A stretch of DNA of 64,000 nucleotides from JASHPR01 sp963778075 (GCA_963778075.1 CAVZTJ010000001.1:434001-498000); one strand, 5' to 3'. Positions 8,718 to 18,315 are shown, numbered from the stretch's first letter. Notes: generated from the sequence alone by a model not told the origin. Program-made: numbers and translations.

Positions 8718-9580
8718 TCTTGTTCTGGACTGCGCTCGGGTCCGAACTCATTGCTCAGCCATTCGACGCCGAAGTTCACCAGCGGTCCGGCCGGGAACAG
8801 GTGACTTGCTGCCTTTCCGACCAGGCCGCTGACCCCGCAGCCCGCATCGAGCGCCAGCTGGCCGATGACCGCGAACGGATCCTGGTCGCCGACCGCCCGC
8901 TCATACGGAAAGGCGCCGAGCGCCGTGGACGTGTCGTGGTCGAAGACGTCCCGCCAGACGACCTCGCCGCCCTCCCGAACGGGGATCACATGATGTGCCA
9001 TCCGCTTCTGCGGGCTATCCACCAGGGATTCGGCATGATGCAGGATCGTCAGCCGGTCCAGCGGCGCACCGAGCAGCAGGACCTGCCCGTCTGCCTCGAC
9101 GAGCTTCGCCAGGGGTGAGCCCAGCCCGAAGCCGTGATGCCACGGCTGATCTTCGGTCAGCCAGCCCGCTGCAGCGCCGATCGCCGCCATCCGCCGGAAG
9201 TGGCTGCCGCTGACCTTAGCGCCCGGCCACGTGCGGATGCGTTCGGGGACACGGCCCATCTGACGGTCGGTCTCCGAGAACTGCGGGTCGAACGGCGGGC
9301 ACTCGGCACGGTATGCCTCCTGCCACTCGCGTGGCCACCTGATCATGCCTCCGGTGTTGTCGTTCCAGCCCACGTACGCCATCAGCGTCCCGGCCGGGCC
9401 TAACACATCCAGCAGCGCCGTCACTACAGTCTGCGCGCCCCCGACCACCCAGCCGATGGCACTCATACGGGTATGCACCATCAGCACGCCGCCCGGCCGG
9501 ACGCCCAGCCCGCGCAGATCCCTGGCCAGCTCGGACCGCGTCACCGGGCGAGTGTCCTGCATTACCTCCGCTGCGGGCAT
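8714..9580 (-). CDS. Aminoglycoside N(3)-acetyltransferase
   Basis: 288 residues of the AAC(3) (antibiotic N-acetyltransferase) family, which transfers acetyl from acetyl-CoA to the 3-amino group of 2-deoxystreptamine aminoglycosides. Family blocks: GVRPGGVLMVHTRMSAIGWV, VVTALLDVLGPAGTLMAYVGW, PFDP and MGRVPE, SGSHFRRMAAIG, then the catalytic region GSPLAKLVEADGQVLLLG and LTILHHAES. Length is normal. The group is nearest to AAC(3)-IV-like sequences by general appearance, but resistance cannot be asserted because many soil homologues are uncharacterised. A second AUG with GGAGG lies a few codons in, so the start could be slightly downstream. Confidence 0.9.
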   Translation of the reverse strand: MPAAEVMQDTRPVTRSELARDLRGLGVRPGGVLMVHTRMSAIGWVVGGAQTVVTALLDVLGPAGTLMAYVGWNDNTGGMIRWPREWQEAYRAECPPFDPQFSETDRQMGRVPERIRTWPGAKVSGSHFRRMAAIGAAAGWLTEDQPWHHGFGLGSPLAKLVEADGQVLLLGAPLDRLTILHHAESLVDSPQKRMAHHVIPVREGGEVVWRDVFDHDTSTALGAFPYERAVGDQDPFAVIGQLALDAGCGVSGLVGKAASHLFPAGPLVNFGVEWLSNEFGPERSPEQE

Positions 9581-9721
9581 GACCGGGAACGTAGCAGCCG
9601 TACGCCCAAGTCAGCCAAGCATTATCGCGCCGTGCGGGGCGGGCATCCGCCAGCTGCGCGGCCAAGCCGGACCGGCTGGGCTCTTGCCAGCCCGGCCTGG
9701 TGACGGCACGATCAACGGTCA

Positions 9722-10201
9722 GTGACCTCCAGCCTCCCCCTAATGCTGCTCGACGTGGACGGAGTCCTGAACCCGTTCGCAGCCCCGGCCTGCCCGCCCG
9801 GCTACACCGAACACGACTTCTTCCCCGGCGAAGAACCAGTTCGGCTGTGCTCGGCGCACGGGCCATGGCTGCAGGAACTCACCACCCGGTTCCAGGTCGT
9901 GTGGGCTACCGCATGGAGCGCCGACGCCAACCGGCTCCTCGCCCCCCTGCTCCAGATCCCCGACCTGCCAGTGATCCACTTCCCGCCGGTCCCCTTCCAT
10001 CCCCGCGACAAGCTTCCCGCCGTCATCAGATACGCCGGGCAGCACCCGCTGATCTGGATCGACGACGCGCTCCCACCCGAGGCGCACGCATGGGCTGCCA
10101 AACGACGCATACCAATCCTGCTCATCGGCATCGACCCAGCCGAAGGGCTCACCCGCCCAGTCATAGAACAATCCCTGCAATGGGCCGATCACCTCGGCTA
10201 A
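9722..10201 (+). CDS. HAD-domain protein (small secreted-type acid phosphatase-like fold)
   Basis: 159 residues. The HAD motif I is LLDVDGVLNPF near the N-terminus. A motif II-like TAWSAD (VVWATAWSADAN) follows, and motif IV WIDDALPPEA comes late. The family is annotated as 'HAD domain-containing protein' in actinomycetes and has no known substrate. No signal peptide, so cytoplasmic. Start GTG 9722; an alternative ATG (MLLDVDG) lies seven codons downstream and would remove no conserved motif. Confidence 0.78.
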   Translation: MTSSLPLMLLDVDGVLNPFAAPACPPGYTEHDFFPGEEPVRLCSAHGPWLQELTTRFQVVWATAWSADANRLLAPLLQIPDLPVIHFPPVPFHPRDKLPAVIRYAGQHPLIWIDDALPPEAHAWAAKRRIPILLIGIDPAEGLTRPVIEQSLQWADHLG

Positions 10202-10266
10202 ACGATCAGCGAAAGACCTGACCAGTTGCCGACCGGGCCGTTTGACAGACGATTGCCCATAGGGAA

Positions 10267-10722
10267 TCAGTTGATGTCGAACTCGTTGCCCTCGGGGTCC
10301 TTCAGCGCGACCGCGTAGTGGTCCACGCCCTCCTCGAGTTCCTCGCTCAGGTCGCTGAGCAGCGTGGCGCCGAGATCACGCAGCCGCATGGCCTCGGCGT
10401 CCACGCGCTTCTTGCGGGTCTCGATCGGGAGGTCCCGCCCGCCGCTGGCGTGGATGTCGATGTGGAGCCGATTGCTCGTGGTCTTGCGGTCGGGCACGAC
10501 CTGGATCCAGATGCGGGGTCCGGCGCCATCCGGATCGATGATGCAGTCCGTCCCTCGGCCGAGCCAGGACTCGGGCAGCCCGACGTCGCGCCGCCAGTCG
10601 TCCCAGGTGGCGAAGCCGGCCGGCGGCGGCTCCAGCACGTAGCCCAGGGCCTCGGCCCAAAAGCGCGCCAGTGGCTCCGGGTGGCCGACGCAATTGATGA
10701 CGAGCTGGTATCGCACAGCCAT
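10267..10722 (-). CDS. VOC family (glyoxalase-like) protein
   Basis: 151 residues from ATG 10722, which has GAGGAGA just upstream; four codons further up is another start. Single-copy vicinal oxygen chelate fold: VINCVGHPEPLARFWAEALGY, a central RLHIDIHASGG strand with metal-ligand type His, and the closing ALKDPEGNEFDI. Typical of the glyoxalase/bleomycin-resistance superfamily in actinomycetes, probably with a small-molecule binding or metal-dependent role. It lies just downstream of the frameshifted exporter gene on the opposite side, so it is likely transcribed alone. Confidence 0.82.
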   Translation of the reverse strand: MAVRYQLVINCVGHPEPLARFWAEALGYVLEPPPAGFATWDDWRRDVGLPESWLGRGTDCIIDPDGAGPRIWIQVVPDRKTTSNRLHIDIHASGGRDLPIETRKKRVDAEAMRLRDLGATLLSDLSEELEEGVDHYAVALKDPEGNEFDIN

Positions 10723-10780
10723 GGGTCTCCTCAAGTCAGGCCGCGGCGTCGCCGGGCGGCCCGCAAAGTATGCCGAGACC

Positions 10781-12137
10781 CTACGACAGTCCGGGGGCCG
10801 CCGTGATCACTAGGCCGCAGGCGATCCAGAAGGCCAGGTGGTAGCCGTCGGTGAGCGCGGCCGCGGCCGGGTGGTGCTGGCGAGCAGCGTGCTGCTCCGC
10901 GATGCGGAGACGGTCGCTAGCACCGCGAGCCCGAGCGCGCCGCCGATCTGGGCGGTCGCATTCACCAGGCCGGAGGCCAGGCTTGCGTCTTGGGGGGTGG
11001 CGCTGGACATGGCCAGCGCCATCAGGGCGGGGAAGCATAGGCCCGCACCGGTGCCGGCCAGGACCGTGACCGGGAGGATGTGGCTCAGGTACCCGCCGCC
11101 CGCGGGGGCGGTAGCGAACAGGGCCAGCCCGGCAGCGATCAGGCCGAGGCCGGTCACCATCGTCGGGGAGGCGCCGAAGCGGATCACCAGCCGGTCGGTG
11201 TAGCGCACCGACAGGATCCCCATCACCACCGCGACGGGCAGGAAGCCCAGGCCGATCTGCAGCGGGTCATAGCCGAGAATGCGGCGCAGGTAGAGCGAGC
11301 CGAGGAAGAACATCCCGAACATGCCCGCGGTGCCGAGCATCTGGACCAGGTTCGCGCCTGTCACGTTGCGTGAGGAGAAGATCCGCAGCGGCATCAGCGG
11401 GTTACGCGCGGTGTGCTGCCTGATGATGAAGCCGCCGAGCAGCACCAGCGTGCCTGCGCCGAGGCCGAGCGTCTTGGCGGCCAGCCAGCCCTGCTGCGCG
11501 GCCGGATCGACGATCGTGAAGACGCCGAGCATCATCGCGCCGGTGATCAGCAATGCGCCCGGCACGTCGGCCCCGGCCCGCAGCCCGGCGCCCCGGTCCG
11601 GCCCGATCATCCGCCGGGCGGCGGCGGTGACCGTACCGATCGGCAGGTTGACCAAAAAGATCCAGTGCCAGCTGAGGAATTGCGTAAGGATCCCCCCGGC
11701 CAGCAGGCCCACCGCGGCACCCGCGGATGCGACGAAGGCGAAGATGCCGATCGCCTTGGCCTGTTCCCGCGGGTCGGAGAACATAGTCACGATCATGCCG
11801 AGGATCACGGCCGAGGTCAGCGCGCCACCGATGCCCTGCAGGAATCGCGCGGCGACCAGCATTTCCTGGCTCGCCGCGAGCCCGCACAGCAGCGAGGCGA
11901 CACTAAAGACGCCGAGGCCGGCCATGAAGACGTTTCTGCGGCCGGCCAGGTCACCCAGCCGCCCCGCCAGCAGCAGCCCGGCGAACGCGATCAGGTAAGC
12001 ATTTACCACCCAGGCGGTGGAGAAGCCAGGTCGGCCTGGATGGATGGCAGCGCCACGTTGACGATGGTCATGTCCAGGACGATCATCAGCATCCCCGTGA
12101 CAGCACCACAGAGCTATCCATCGAGAACGGTAGTCAT
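10781..12137 (-). pseudogene. MFS drug exporter of DHA2 type, several frameshifts
   Basis: A 14-helix type multidrug exporter. The middle reads cleanly (VNAYLIAFAGLLLAGRLGDLAGRR, then FLQGIGGALTSAVILGM and later helices). At the 5' end, MTTVLD starts after AGGAAG but meets TAG. The next helix is in another frame (MLMIVLDMTIVNVALPSIQ), and about 12030 a missing G shifts it again before AWVVNAYL. Near 10880 the C-terminus shifts once more and ends with LTDGYHLAFWIACGLVITAA at 10781. At least three single-base lesions, so no functional product as written. Whether these are mutations or read errors at G/C runs is open. Confidence 0.8.
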
Positions 12138-12793
12138 GGGTCTTCCTCAGGATGCGCCGACCATCTGGCCCGCTCGGTTCTTGGACGAGGCCGGAGCGGC
12201 AACTTGCCAGCCCCTACCTCGATACGAACGGACCCTGCGCCAATCGACACTTGCCCGGTGCGACTGCGCCGGCGATCTTCAGCACGTCCAGCGTGTTCGT
12301 CGGAGGGCGTGCGGGATGATCCAGTGCAAGACGCACTCTCCCGGGCCAGCCACCAGCGATCCAGAGGCAGGACATGTCTGCGATGGTGCGGTCTGGCGCA
12401 GATCTCAGCTATGCAGCGAGCCGGGCGGCGCAACAAGTCAGCGTGCTGGTCGGCGGCTCGGCGTTGCTGAACGGCGGGCGGTGCAGGTCACGTAGGTAGT
12501 CGCCTGATAACGGGCCTAGTGCGCCTAGGCGCTGGTCGGGATGACGGATGCGCATCAGGCCTGTTGCTGCACAGCGACCGCCCCGGCGAGGCTTGCTGGC
12601 TCGGCCAGGCTGGCCAGGTCTTCGATCGCTCTGATGACTGTGGCGGCGGACTAGATCGGCGAGGCGCAAGATCCGTGCTGGCGTGGCTGCCGGGCGGATA
12701 GGCGCGGATATCGCTAGTACTCCAGCCGACTTCGTGATCTTGCGGCGTGGCGGTGCTGGACGCGGGGCGGCCACCGTCTGATCATGCCGGTTT
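12138..12793. other. Non-coding stretch between exporter remnant and IS701 remnant
   Basis: About 650 bases with open frames on both strands but no recognisable family, no good start/RBS combination and arginine-rich translations typical of GC shadow frames. It may contain the left end of the insertion sequence; I could not define a terminal inverted repeat by eye. Confidence 0.4.
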
Positions 12794-14060
12794 GTGACGA
12801 CTAGTAATGATCTTCTGGTGGCCGCTGGCCCCAGCGTAGAGCCTGGCCAGTGGCTGGGCATCTTCGATGAGCTGATGGACCAGGTGGCAGGCCGTTCCCC
12901 AGGGTGGAAACGCGCAGGCGGGCGGGGGCGTTCGTGCGGGGCCTGCTGGCGGACCTGCCCCGCAAGAACTGCTGGACGATCGCTGAGCACGCTGGGGATG
13001 CCACTCCGGGCGGGATGCAGCTTTCCTGGCCGGGCCCGCGGGACGCTGACGCGGTCCGCGATGACCTGCGCGGCTACGTCACTGCCCATCTGAGTGACCC
13101 GCAGGCGGTCCTCGTCGTCGATGAGACCGGGGACCTGAAGAAGGGCCGGCCACAGCCGGGGTGCAGCGGCAGTACACCGGGACCGCCGGGCGGATCGAGA
13201 ACGCGCAGGTCGCGGTCTATCTCAGTACGCCGGCCGCGGCGGCCACGCATTGATCGACCGGGAGCGTACCTGCCCGCCTCCTGGGCGCGCGACCGGGCCG
13301 GTGCCGCGCAGCCGGGATCCCGCCAGCGCGGTGTTCGCGACCAGCTGCCTGGCCCGCCGCTGACACCCGGACCCTGGATGCGGGCCTCCCGCAGGCTGGG
13401 TAGCCGGCGACGAAGTTACGGGGCCGATCCGCAGTGCGCGCAGACCTGGAGGACCGCCGGACGGGCTACGTCCTGGCTGTGGCCTGCGATCACCGCGTCG
13501 CCACCCTCGCGGCCGCGCCGCGCCGATGACCTGGCCGCCTGCCCCCCGCGGCGCGTGGCAGCGGTACCCGCCGGGCCCGGCGCCAAGGGCCACCGCTACT
13601 ACGACTGGGCGCTCATCGCCATCAGCGCCCCGCGGGCTGGCCAGCACACGCTGCTGATCCGCCGCAGCCGCCGCACCCGGGAACTGGCGTTCTACCGCTG
13701 CTACGCGCCCGCCCCGGTCCCGCTGCAGACCCTGGTCACCGTTGCCGGCCGCCGCTGGACCGTGGAGGAAAACCCAGGCGGCACGCCACCGGCCCGACCA
13801 GCACCAGGTCCGCCGCTGGGCCCCTGGTACCGGTGGGTCACCCTGGCCATGCTCGCGGCTGCATTCCTCACCATCACCGCCGCCCGCCAAGCCCAGGGAC
13901 CACAACAACCGGGCCAGATCCCGCTGACCCGCACGAAATCAGCCGCCTGCTCACCACCAGACAGCAGCCGCCCAGACAGGACCGCCAGCTGCGCGGTCCG
14001 CCTGGCGCCGCCGCCACCAGCACCGTGCAGCAGCCACTCCACCGGCAGAGCAAGAACTGA
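12794..14060 (+). pseudogene. IS701-family transposase, multiply frameshifted
   Basis: Begins with GTG and a typical N-terminus (VAAGPSVEPGQWLGIFDELM). It changes frame near 12900 to AFVRGLLADLPRKNCWTIAEHAGDATP and the DDE-type block VLVVDETGDLKKG. Further shifts follow near 13150 (QRQYTGTAGRIENAQVAVYL in another frame) and 13240. Later pieces are KGHRYYDWALIAI, LQTLVTVAGRRWTVEE, DQHQVRRW, WYRWVTLAMLAAAFLTITAA, and a C-terminal HEISRLLTTR ending at 14060. The total length fits an intact element of this family, so this is an old insertion carrying about six indels rather than a deletion. No flanking target duplication could be established. Confidence 0.85.
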
Positions 14061-15556
14061 AATCACGCACGGACTAGGCCGACACAGGGAGATCAGCACC
14101 CGCGGGCTAGGTCAGCACGGGGCGCCGACGACGAGAGAGGGTGATCGACCGGGCCGCCTGCACGCGCGTATTCATCGTCTTCGAGAACCTGGCCGTTCTT
14201 CGGATCTACGATTATTTTGAACACGTCGGTCCCTGATCTCCTAGCGGCGCTGTCAGAATTGCTATTCCAGCGCGTCCAAGAGGAGACGTGGGGTGTAAAG
14301 AGCGGATCGGGCTGGGAGCGAAACGTCAGGTCAGGGCGGCGACGTAGAGGCCTCAGGGACGCTGGTCGACGTGATAATGTCGGCAGGCGTGCGCCGACGC
14401 AGCCGAGGGTGTGGCGATGAGACAGTTGCGAGTGGCGCGCTCGCGTGGACCGATAACCGATGTGATCGCTGGCTACTGGGGAGACGGCTGCAGCCGCGAC
14501 CACTGCGCCGGCCGCGTGCTGGCGGGGCTGTTGACGGTGGTACAGTCGCCGAGCCGCCGCGTCAGTCTGGGTAGTGGAGAGTACCAACGTAAATGCCATG
14601 GTCGTTGATCCCGTACGTGGTAATGGAGAATGACGCGTCTGCGTGTAAAGGTACTGGCGGACCAGGACGACGCCCCGAGCAGCGGACGCGGCCGCCTGGT
14701 CGAGCCGATGGCGCAGCGGACGCGGGCGCGGCCGCCGGGATGAATGACCAGCCTATGGCCACCCGGCCGCGCGACAGCTGCTAGATACGCGCGCGGAGCG
14801 CCCCGCGAGCGCGCGCGGGCCCGCGCCCACGAGCGCGCGCCAGGGCGACGGGGGCAGAGAACGCCCGCGCGGGCGCCGCCGCACAGCGCTGCACCCGCGC
14901 CCGAGGGCAGGAGGCGGGACCGCCGTGAAGGAGGCAGCGAGCAGGCAGCCCGGCCGAGCGGCCCGCGAGCAAGCGGACGCGCGCCAGCCCCGCCGCCCGG
15001 CGGGACACCCCCGCGACGGCCGCGGCCCGCGGCGCCGCCGCCCACCGCCGCGAGCCGGCGGGGCGCAGGGGGCGCAGCGCGCAGCGCCGCGCGCAGCTGG
15101 GAGGAGCCCCGGCGAGCCCCCGCCGCGCCAGCGCACACGGCGCGCGACGAGAGCACAGGCGCGCGGACGGCAGCGCCGCGCGCAGCGCCACACGACACCG
15201 CACACGCCGCACGGGCGCGCGACGCGAGCACGGAAGACGAACGCCGAAGCGCGACGCAGGCCCGCCCGAGCGCACGCACCAGAGACGCAGACAGGGACGC
15301 GAAGAGCGAACGAGTAAGCAGAGGAGGGAGGGCGCGGGGAAGCGGCGGCAGGCGAAGGGGGAGGGGGGGCGCACGAACAGGAATCCTTGCGTCGGCGGCG
15401 ACAGCTTCGTGAACATAGTGGCCATCGGCACGGTTCAGTAACGTTCCGCGTCTCGCGGGGAACGCTCGACTGTGGCATGCCGGCGACGCAGAGCCCGTAC
15501 CGAGTAGCGCTTCCCCCAGAGGGCGGTGATCGGTAGCGCGTCTGCATCTTCGGCGC
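14061..15556. other. Gene-free region with a very GC-rich block
   Basis: Nothing convincingly coding in 1.5 kb. From about 14770 to 15400 the DNA is extremely G+C-rich and simple in texture (many GCGCGC, GCCGC and CGCGAG runs, then purine-rich GGAGGGAGGG and GGGGGAGGGGGG near 15330-15370). As a result, nearly all six frames are open and give Arg/Ala/Pro/Ser-rich translations. Around 14165-14235 on the minus strand a more normal-looking segment reads TDVFKIIVDPKNGQVLEDD, perhaps the tail of a decayed gene, but too short to name. Confidence 0.5.
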
Positions 15557-16498
15557 TCAGCCGAGGCGGGAGAGTTTGTCGGGGTTGGTGACGACGTATA
15601 TGCCGCGTACCTGGTCGCCGTCGGGGATGAGGTCGAGGGATACGAGCATGTAGGGGGTGTCGCCCGACAGCAGCAGTGCTGCGGGTTCGCCGTTGACGCG
15701 GCGGTAGCGGATGTTGAGGTCGGGAATAGGGTGCCGGAAGGCGTCGCCGATGATGAGGCGGGCGACCTTGTCCCGGCCGTGTACCGGATGGGTGCCCGCC
15801 GCGCGTGCCATGCCGCCGCCATCGGCCCATACCGTCACGTCGGGCGCCAGGGCCTGCATGAGGGCATTGAGGTCACCGCCCATGACGGCGGCGAGGAACC
15901 GTTCGGTGACCCGCTGGCGGACCTGCGGATCGGTCTGGTAGCGGGGATGGCGGGCGTGCACGTGCTCGCGTGCGCGGTGGGCGAGCTGGCGGATCGCCGA
16001 CGGGCTGCGGTCCAGGAGACCGGCGATCTCGGTGTGTGCGTAGCCGAACACTTCATGCAGCACGAACACCGCGCGTTCCAGCGGGGTGAGGGTTTCCAGC
16101 ACTACCAGCAGCGCTATGGATACTGATTCGGCCCGCACTGCTGTCTCGGCGCTGTCACCTGCCTGGTCCTCGGTGATCAGCGGCTCGGGTAGCCAGGGGC
16201 CGGTGTAGTCCTCCCGGCGGCGGCTGATGCTCGCCTGACGGGCCAGCGCGCGGTTGACGGCGATCCGCACCAGGTATGCGCGCGGGCTGATGATCTGCTC
16301 GCCGGAGGCCGCCTGCGTCCGGGCCACCCACGCCAGCCAGGTTTCCTGCAGCACGTCCTCGGTGTCGGCGACGCTCCCCAGCATGTTGTAGACGACGGAG
16401 AACAGCAGCTCGCGGTGATCGACGAAGTCCCCCGTCGCCGTCTGCGCCGGGTCTCCCCCCGGTTCTCCGTGCGGGCCGCCGGTGGGGATACCGGACAT
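15557..16498 (-). CDS. ECF41-type RNA polymerase sigma factor (SigJ-like) with C-terminal SnoaL-like domain
   Basis: 313 residues from ATG 16498, preceded by GGAGGAGG. Sigma region 2 (ELLFSVVYNMLGSVADTEDVLQ) is near residues 28-50 and region 4 (LTPLERAVFVLHEVFGYAHTEIAGLL) near 140-165. A long C-terminal extension of the SnoaL/NTF2 type then follows. The ECF41 marks WLPEP (linker), DGGG and the terminal NPDKL are all present; in this group the extension replaces an anti-sigma factor and tunes activity. It is transcribed away from a peroxiredoxin-like gene, and the shared 18-bp palindrome carries TGTCACA on both strands, the -35 element described for ECF41 sigma factors. Autoregulation plus control of the neighbour is therefore likely. 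Confidence 0.93.
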   Translation of the reverse strand: MSGIPTGGPHGEPGGDPAQTATGDFVDHRELLFSVVYNMLGSVADTEDVLQETWLAWVARTQAASGEQIISPRAYLVRIAVNRALARQASISRRREDYTGPWLPEPLITEDQAGDSAETAVRAESVSIALLVVLETLTPLERAVFVLHEVFGYAHTEIAGLLDRSPSAIRQLAHRAREHVHARHPRYQTDPQVRQRVTERFLAAVMGGDLNALMQALAPDVTVWADGGGMARAAGTHPVHGRDKVARLIIGDAFRHPIPDLNIRYRRVNGEPAALLLSGDTPYMLVSLDLIPDGDQVRGIYVVTNPDKLSRLG

Positions 16499-16539
16499 CG
16501 CATTCCTCCTCCGGCCGCGGACGCGGCTTCCAGGGCACA

Positions 16540-16606
16540 GAGCATCGCGAGCCCTGGAGTGTGACATCGGCAGGGCCGATGTCACACTCCAGGCCGCCAG
16601 GTGCTC
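16540..16606. promoter_or_regulatory. Divergent ECF41-type promoter pair in a perfect 18-bp inverted repeat
   Basis: The arms CCTGGAGTGTGACATCGG (16553-16570) and its exact complement (16576-16593) are separated by five bases. Each arm contains TGTCACA reading outward (16580-16586 on plus, 16560-16566 on minus). Exactly 16 bases further out on both sides is GCTC (16603-16606 and 16540-16543). Known ECF41 promoters have TGTCACA in -35 and CGTC in -10 at this kind of spacing; here the -10 is GCTC. The distances to the starts are 35 and 41 bases. Confidence 0.75.
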
Positions 16607-16641
16607 TCAGGATGCAAAGGCCCCAGCGAAGGTAGGAAACA

Positions 16642-17268
16642 ATGACCAGGAAGCGCACCTCCGACAGTCCCGGCAGCGCAGCCCGCATCGCGCCGGGGGA
16701 CACCATCACCGCCCGCGAACTGACGACGATCCAGTCGCAGCGCATCGTCCTGCCGGTTCCCGGCATCCTCACCCACCTGCAGTTCCGGCGCTATGCCGGC
16801 TGTCCCATCTGCAACCTGCACCTGCACTCGATGGCCCGCCGCCACGATGAGATCGCCGCCGCGGGAATCCAGGAGATCGTAGTGTTTCACTCCACCGCCG
16901 AGGACATGCTGCCCTACCAGGGCCAGCTTCCGTTCGCCGCGGTCGCCGACCCCGGCAGGAAGCTATACGACGAATTCGGCGTGACCGCCTCACCGCGGGC
17001 GGTGCTGCACCCGAAGGCCTGGACCTCACCGCTGAATCCGCGGGTCTACCCCATCATCTGGCTGGGCATCCGCGCCGGCGGATCGCCTGCCCCCAGGCAC
17101 GGGGATACTGCCCTCGGCCTGCCCGCGGACTTCCTCATCGAGCCGGACGGGCGAGTACGGGCCGCCAAATACGGCCGGCACGCCAGCGACCACTGGTCTG
17201 TCGACGAGCTACTGCAGTTGGCACGCACTCCACCAGCGGGCCTTCATCCCGCATCGCGCAGCACCTGA
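16642..17268 (+). CDS. Peroxiredoxin-like (AhpC/TSA, thioredoxin-fold) protein
   Basis: 208 residues, start ATG with AGGTAGGA upstream. The thioredoxin-fold AhpC/TSA core is visible: FRRYAGCPICNLHLHSM contains the CxxC-like CPIC with the peroxidatic-type cysteine, EIVVFHSTAEDMLPYQ follows, FAAVADPGRKLYDEFG is the characteristic third block, and LGLPADFLIEPDGRVRAAKYG closes the fold. It probably reduces hydroperoxides or acts as a thiol oxidoreductase. ECF41 sigma factors are usually paired with carboxymuconolactone decarboxylases, oxidoreductases or epimerases. Here the presumed target is this redox protein, read from the shared divergent promoter. Confidence 0.87.
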   Translation: MTRKRTSDSPGSAARIAPGDTITARELTTIQSQRIVLPVPGILTHLQFRRYAGCPICNLHLHSMARRHDEIAAAGIQEIVVFHSTAEDMLPYQGQLPFAAVADPGRKLYDEFGVTASPRAVLHPKAWTSPLNPRVYPIIWLGIRAGGSPAPRHGDTALGLPADFLIEPDGRVRAAKYGRHASDHWSVDELLQLARTPPAGLHPASRST

Positions 17269-17489
17269 ACTTCGAGGGCACGGCTCGAGAACAGCGGTAT
17301 CGGACCCGGTCGCGCTCCGTCACAAGCAGCGGCCTACTGAGCCGCCGCTCTCAGCATCGCGCAGGGTGGTCCAGGCGGGCTGACCCGTCACGATGAACAG
17401 CACCGCGTCATCTTTGCCGTCGTGACGGGGATATAGGTCAGGCTCATCAGACGCCCGCGGTGAGCGGGATGGTCACCCGGATCACCGCC

Positions 17490-17748
17490 GCGCTGGATCC
17501 GGGCATTGGAGGCGATCCGCTCAGCGGCCGGGTGCGCGCTCGCGGTTGATGGCACCCTGAACGGAATCGACCCCGGCCGCATGGCCGCCGCCCGGCACCA
17601 GTTCCGCTCCGCCGTCCTGATCGGCCAGACACAGACAGCCGCCCGCGCCGGGCCACTCATGCGCAAGCACCACGCCCTGGCCCGCCGACTCCATGAGCGC
17701 GAGGACGACTACCTGCGGTTCACCGATTGTGCAGATCTCCACCGCTGA
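17490..17748 (+). pseudogene. IS66-family transposase fragment
   Basis: One frame reads the C-terminal-domain pattern of IS66 TnpC: AAARHQFRSAVLIGQTQTAARAG... then MRKHHALARRLHEREDDYLRFT. In intact elements the next segment would be the FDNN..ER catalytic-acid motif; here the match stops at FTD and the frame ends eight codons later. No other IS66 gene is near. The 3' end overlaps the 3' end of the DUF488 gene on the other strand, so the fragment marks a recombination or deletion scar. Confidence 0.65.
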
Positions 17749-18315
17749 TCCTCCGCGGGTTCAATGGCTTCGAAAAGCTCTCCCTGCGGGCTGGTGCCTG
17801 CTGACGCACAATCAAGATCATCTTCAGCCTGGATGCGGCCGTCGCCTCTGATGTGGAGCACCGCGACTCCGCGGTCTCGCAGCACCCGCCCGATGAGGAG
17901 GTGACGGTGGCATTTCGACGGATCTTCTTCGCTGCACAGCAGTGCAATACGGTAGTTCCTGGCACCTTAAGTACCCGGTCAATCGGGAATGCTGGCTGCG
18001 AGCCACCTGGTCGTAGCGGACATGATCCTGCTCATCGTAAAACTCATCACCATCTGGCCGGCCACCGAGCTGGCTGCCAAGCGAGACGTATTTGATCTCC
18101 TGTTGGGCGAGTGCGCCCTGGAGCGATCGTGCATCGAAGTGCGGGACATAGCGAGACCGTGGCGAGCTGCGTACATCAGCGACGACTTCGATGCGGCGAC
18201 TCTTGAGGAGGCACAAAAGATCTTCAAGGGCGACGTTTGAGTGCCCGATAGAGTAGAGTCGCGGCCGCTCAATACCTATGGCAGGCCCACCCGTCGGCGT
18301 GGTCATAGGCTTCAT
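17709..18315 (-). pseudogene. DUF488 family protein, two single-base frameshifts
   Basis: Starts at ATG 18315 after GGGAG and reads RLYSIGHSNVALEDLLCLL, IEVVADVRSSPRSRYVPHF and SLGSQLGGRPDGDEFYD, diagnostic for DUF488. Near 17985 and 17965 the frame slips twice. With a C restored after CGTAGC and a G after AAG, the chain continues to YRIALLCSEEDPSKCHRH, LLIGRVLRDRGVAVLHI and GELFEAIEPAED, ending at 17709. The last dozen residues already read into the IS66 remnant. The function of the family is unknown (possible nucleic-acid or sugar-related enzyme; CxxEEDPxxCHR is the conserved putative active motif). Confidence 0.78.

Noticed and set aside
12409..13089. Minus-strand 226-residue frame
   Set aside because: Overlaps the start of the IS701 gene and has no recognisable family.
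14753..15547. Cys/Arg/Ala-rich open frames on both strands
   Set aside because: Created by lack of AT-rich stop codons in an extreme-GC block; no family, no start context.
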